A stretch of DNA of 64,000 bases from Chryseobacterium taeanense (lineage in GTDB: Bacteria; Bacteroidota; Bacteroidia; Flavobacteriales; Weeksellaceae), in the NCBI RefSeq assembly GCF_900099685.1, contig NZ_FNDW01000014.1:42057-106056 (forward strand), read 5' to 3'. The notes below the pieces were generated by a model, which saw only the letters and a list, made by a program, of their open reading frames with translations, ran no database searches and had not been told where the DNA came from. This document shows positions 62,782 to 64,000 of this stretch, piece after piece. A program made the translations under genes and the position numbers. How positions within the stretch are numbered: position 1 is the first letter of the stretch; every line of letters begins with the position of its first letter.

Positions 62782-62791
62782 TTCATTTAGA

Positions 62792-62834
62792 GTCCTGAAA
62801 GGACGACCTAAGACAGGATAGGATAAAATCCTAT
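62792..62834 (+). repeat. Two-hairpin dispersed repeat, copy 2 (argG-argC gap)
   Basis: GTCCT-GAA-AGGAC (62792-62804) and ATAGGAT-AAA-ATCCTAT (62818-62834) repeat the two palindromes seen at 911-954. The linkers are the same length but differ in sequence. It occupies most of the 71-bp gap and ends 18 bases before argC, so it is probably transcribed. Confidence 0.75.
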
Positions 62835-62852
62835 TATTATGAATATTAAAGT

Positions 62853-63833
62853 ATGATTAATCAAAAAGAAATAAAAACAGCAGGAATCATCGGAGCCAAC
62901 GGTTACACGGGAAGCGAATTGGTTCGACTGTTGGCTTTTCATCCTCATGTGTCATTACGCTTTTTATATAGTCGCTCGAATTCGGGAACAAAAATTTCAG
63001 ATTTGTACCCGGATTTAGAGACAGTTTGTGAAATAGTTTTAACCGATAAACCTGAAGACGTAGACATTTTATTTTTATGTCTTCCACATAAAGAAAGTCA
63101 AAATTGGCTGAATCAAAATCCTGTAAAAGATTCAACACTAATCATCGATTTAGGAAACGATTTTCGTCTTGATGGAAATTTAGGAAACAGAAATTTTATC
63201 TACGGGTTACCTGAAATCAATAAAAAACAACTTTCAGAGGCGAAAAGTATTTCAAATCCGGGATGTTTTGCAACAGCAATTCAGTTGGCTTTGCTTCCTT
63301 TGGCTCAGAAAGGTTTGTTAAATGAAGTTTATACAACGGGAATCACGGGTTCAACAGGCGCAGGACAATCTTTGCAGGCGACAACACATTTTACCTGGAG
63401 AAATGATAATATTTCGGCTTATAAAACTTTGACGCATCAACATGTAGATGAGATTTTACAGCAATTAAATTCCTATAATGTTCATGAGGTTAATCTGAAT
63501 TTCGTTCCATGGAGAGGAGATTTTGCAAGGGGAATTTTTACAAGTTCCACGGTGAAAACAGATTTGGAACTTTCAGAAATATATCAATTGTTTAATGATT
63601 TTTATGCAGATGCATCTTTTGTAAAGGTAAGTGAGAAAGCAATTGATCTAAAACAGGTTGTCAATACCAATCGCTGTGTGATACAGATTGAAAAGAGTGG
63701 AAATGTTGCGGTTATTCATTCAGCGATTGATAATCTGTTGAAAGGAGCTTCCGGGCAGGCGGTGCAAAATATGAACATTGCGATGGGCTGGGAAGAGAAT
63801 TCAGGATTGAACTTAAAACCGATAGCGTTTTAA
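62853..63833 (+). CDS. argC: N-acetyl-gamma-glutamyl-phosphate reductase
   Basis: This cytoplasmic enzyme reduces N-acylglutamyl phosphate to the semialdehyde with NADPH in arginine synthesis. The Rossmann motif is AGIIGANGYTGSELVRLLAFHP and the catalytic cysteine is Cys138 in SNPGCFATAIQLAL. TGITGSTGAGQ and the late VVNTNRCVIQIE are also family hallmarks. The 326 residues fit the short type I ArgC. It is the third gene of the arginine operon on this strand. In this phylum the pathway may use succinyl instead of acetyl intermediates, which the sequence cannot show. Confidence 0.94.
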   Translation: MINQKEIKTAGIIGANGYTGSELVRLLAFHPHVSLRFLYSRSNSGTKISDLYPDLETVCEIVLTDKPEDVDILFLCLPHKESQNWLNQNPVKDSTLIIDLGNDFRLDGNLGNRNFIYGLPEINKKQLSEAKSISNPGCFATAIQLALLPLAQKGLLNEVYTTGITGSTGAGQSLQATTHFTWRNDNISAYKTLTHQHVDEILQQLNSYNVHEVNLNFVPWRGDFARGIFTSSTVKTDLELSEIYQLFNDFYADASFVKVSEKAIDLKQVVNTNRCVIQIEKSGNVAVIHSAIDNLLKGASGQAVQNMNIAMGWEENSGLNLKPIAF

Positions 63834-64000
63834 TTGTGAATGGTCAATAAATCAATCGTGAATTTTAAAATTTTAGACAGAGTTCCAAGTCTTGAACTTT
63901 TGTTTCTCGTATGTTTGCGTAAGAAAGATTTACGTTTTACATAGGATAACAAAAAGCTAAGAGACAGAAGAAATATTTTGTGTCAGGTAGTTAATTTGAT
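63834..64000 (+). other. Gap after argC at window edge
   Basis: No gene is visible in the last 167 bases. AGTTC and GAACT at about 63880-63900 form a short hairpin followed by TTTGTTT, which could be a weak terminator or attenuator. The next arginine gene, if any, starts beyond the window. Confidence 0.35.

Overview
The window looks like chromosome of a Bacteroidota flavobacterium, most like Chryseobacterium or a close Weeksellaceae relative. This rests on low GC, a fused secDF, type IX secretion C-terminal domains on secreted enzymes, many putative promoters with a TAnnTTTG -7 element and few Shine-Dalgarno sequences, and protein families typical of that group. No rRNA, tRNA, CRISPR array or intact insertion sequence was seen. 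The assignment is inference from protein content, not from a marker gene.

Layout. 1-5.7 kb: end of a lipoprotein gene, then purine synthesis (purH, purD, guaA). 5.7-9.7 kb: a 43-codon membrane peptide, a long degenerate 21-bp tandem array, a GNAT-nitrilase fusion and two small HTH proteins related to transposase DNA-binding domains. 9.8-16.8 kb: AarF/UbiB kinase, DEAD-box helicase, SGNH hydrolase, lipoprotein, YqhD-like dehydrogenase, and a second 21-bp array. 16.2-23.2 kb: secreted or lipid-anchored proteins of unknown role, an AT-rich beta-solenoid/membrane protein, PEP carboxylase and a T9SS subtilisin. 23.3-26.4 kb: surface-sugar genes (DegT aminotransferase, membrane protein, galE, cytidylyltransferase). 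26.4-32.3 kb: TonB-type outer membrane protein, mltG-dapF, a low-complexity lipoprotein and pnuC. 32.5-38.2 kb: amino acid permease, beta-propeller protein, hemN and a T9SS sugar dehydrogenase. 38.4-49.5 kb: secDF, MFS transporter, tatA, PAP2 phosphatase, TPR protein, rlmH, YihY and the RelA/SpoT enzyme. 49.6-60.2 kb: one co-directional block for acetate/propionate use: porin, MFS permease, two small membrane proteins, a transporter-fused histidine kinase of the CrbS type, a receiver-only response regulator and two acyl-CoA synthetases. 60.4-63.8 kb: a zinc-finger HTH protein and the start of an arginine operon (GNAT, argG, argC).

What stands out is the non-coding sequence. Two intergenic arrays have unrelated repeat units but the same exact 21-bp period, kept without indels over 504 bp and 210 bp. 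Several other gaps hold short elements with a 7-bp period, often as two copies of one heptamer consensus facing each other. A separate two-hairpin repeat sits just ahead of purH and of argC. The acetate block is the most interesting gene-level system: it has a sensor kinase and a receiver but no DNA-binding output domain inside the block, while a solitary zinc-finger HTH gene lies directly upstream.
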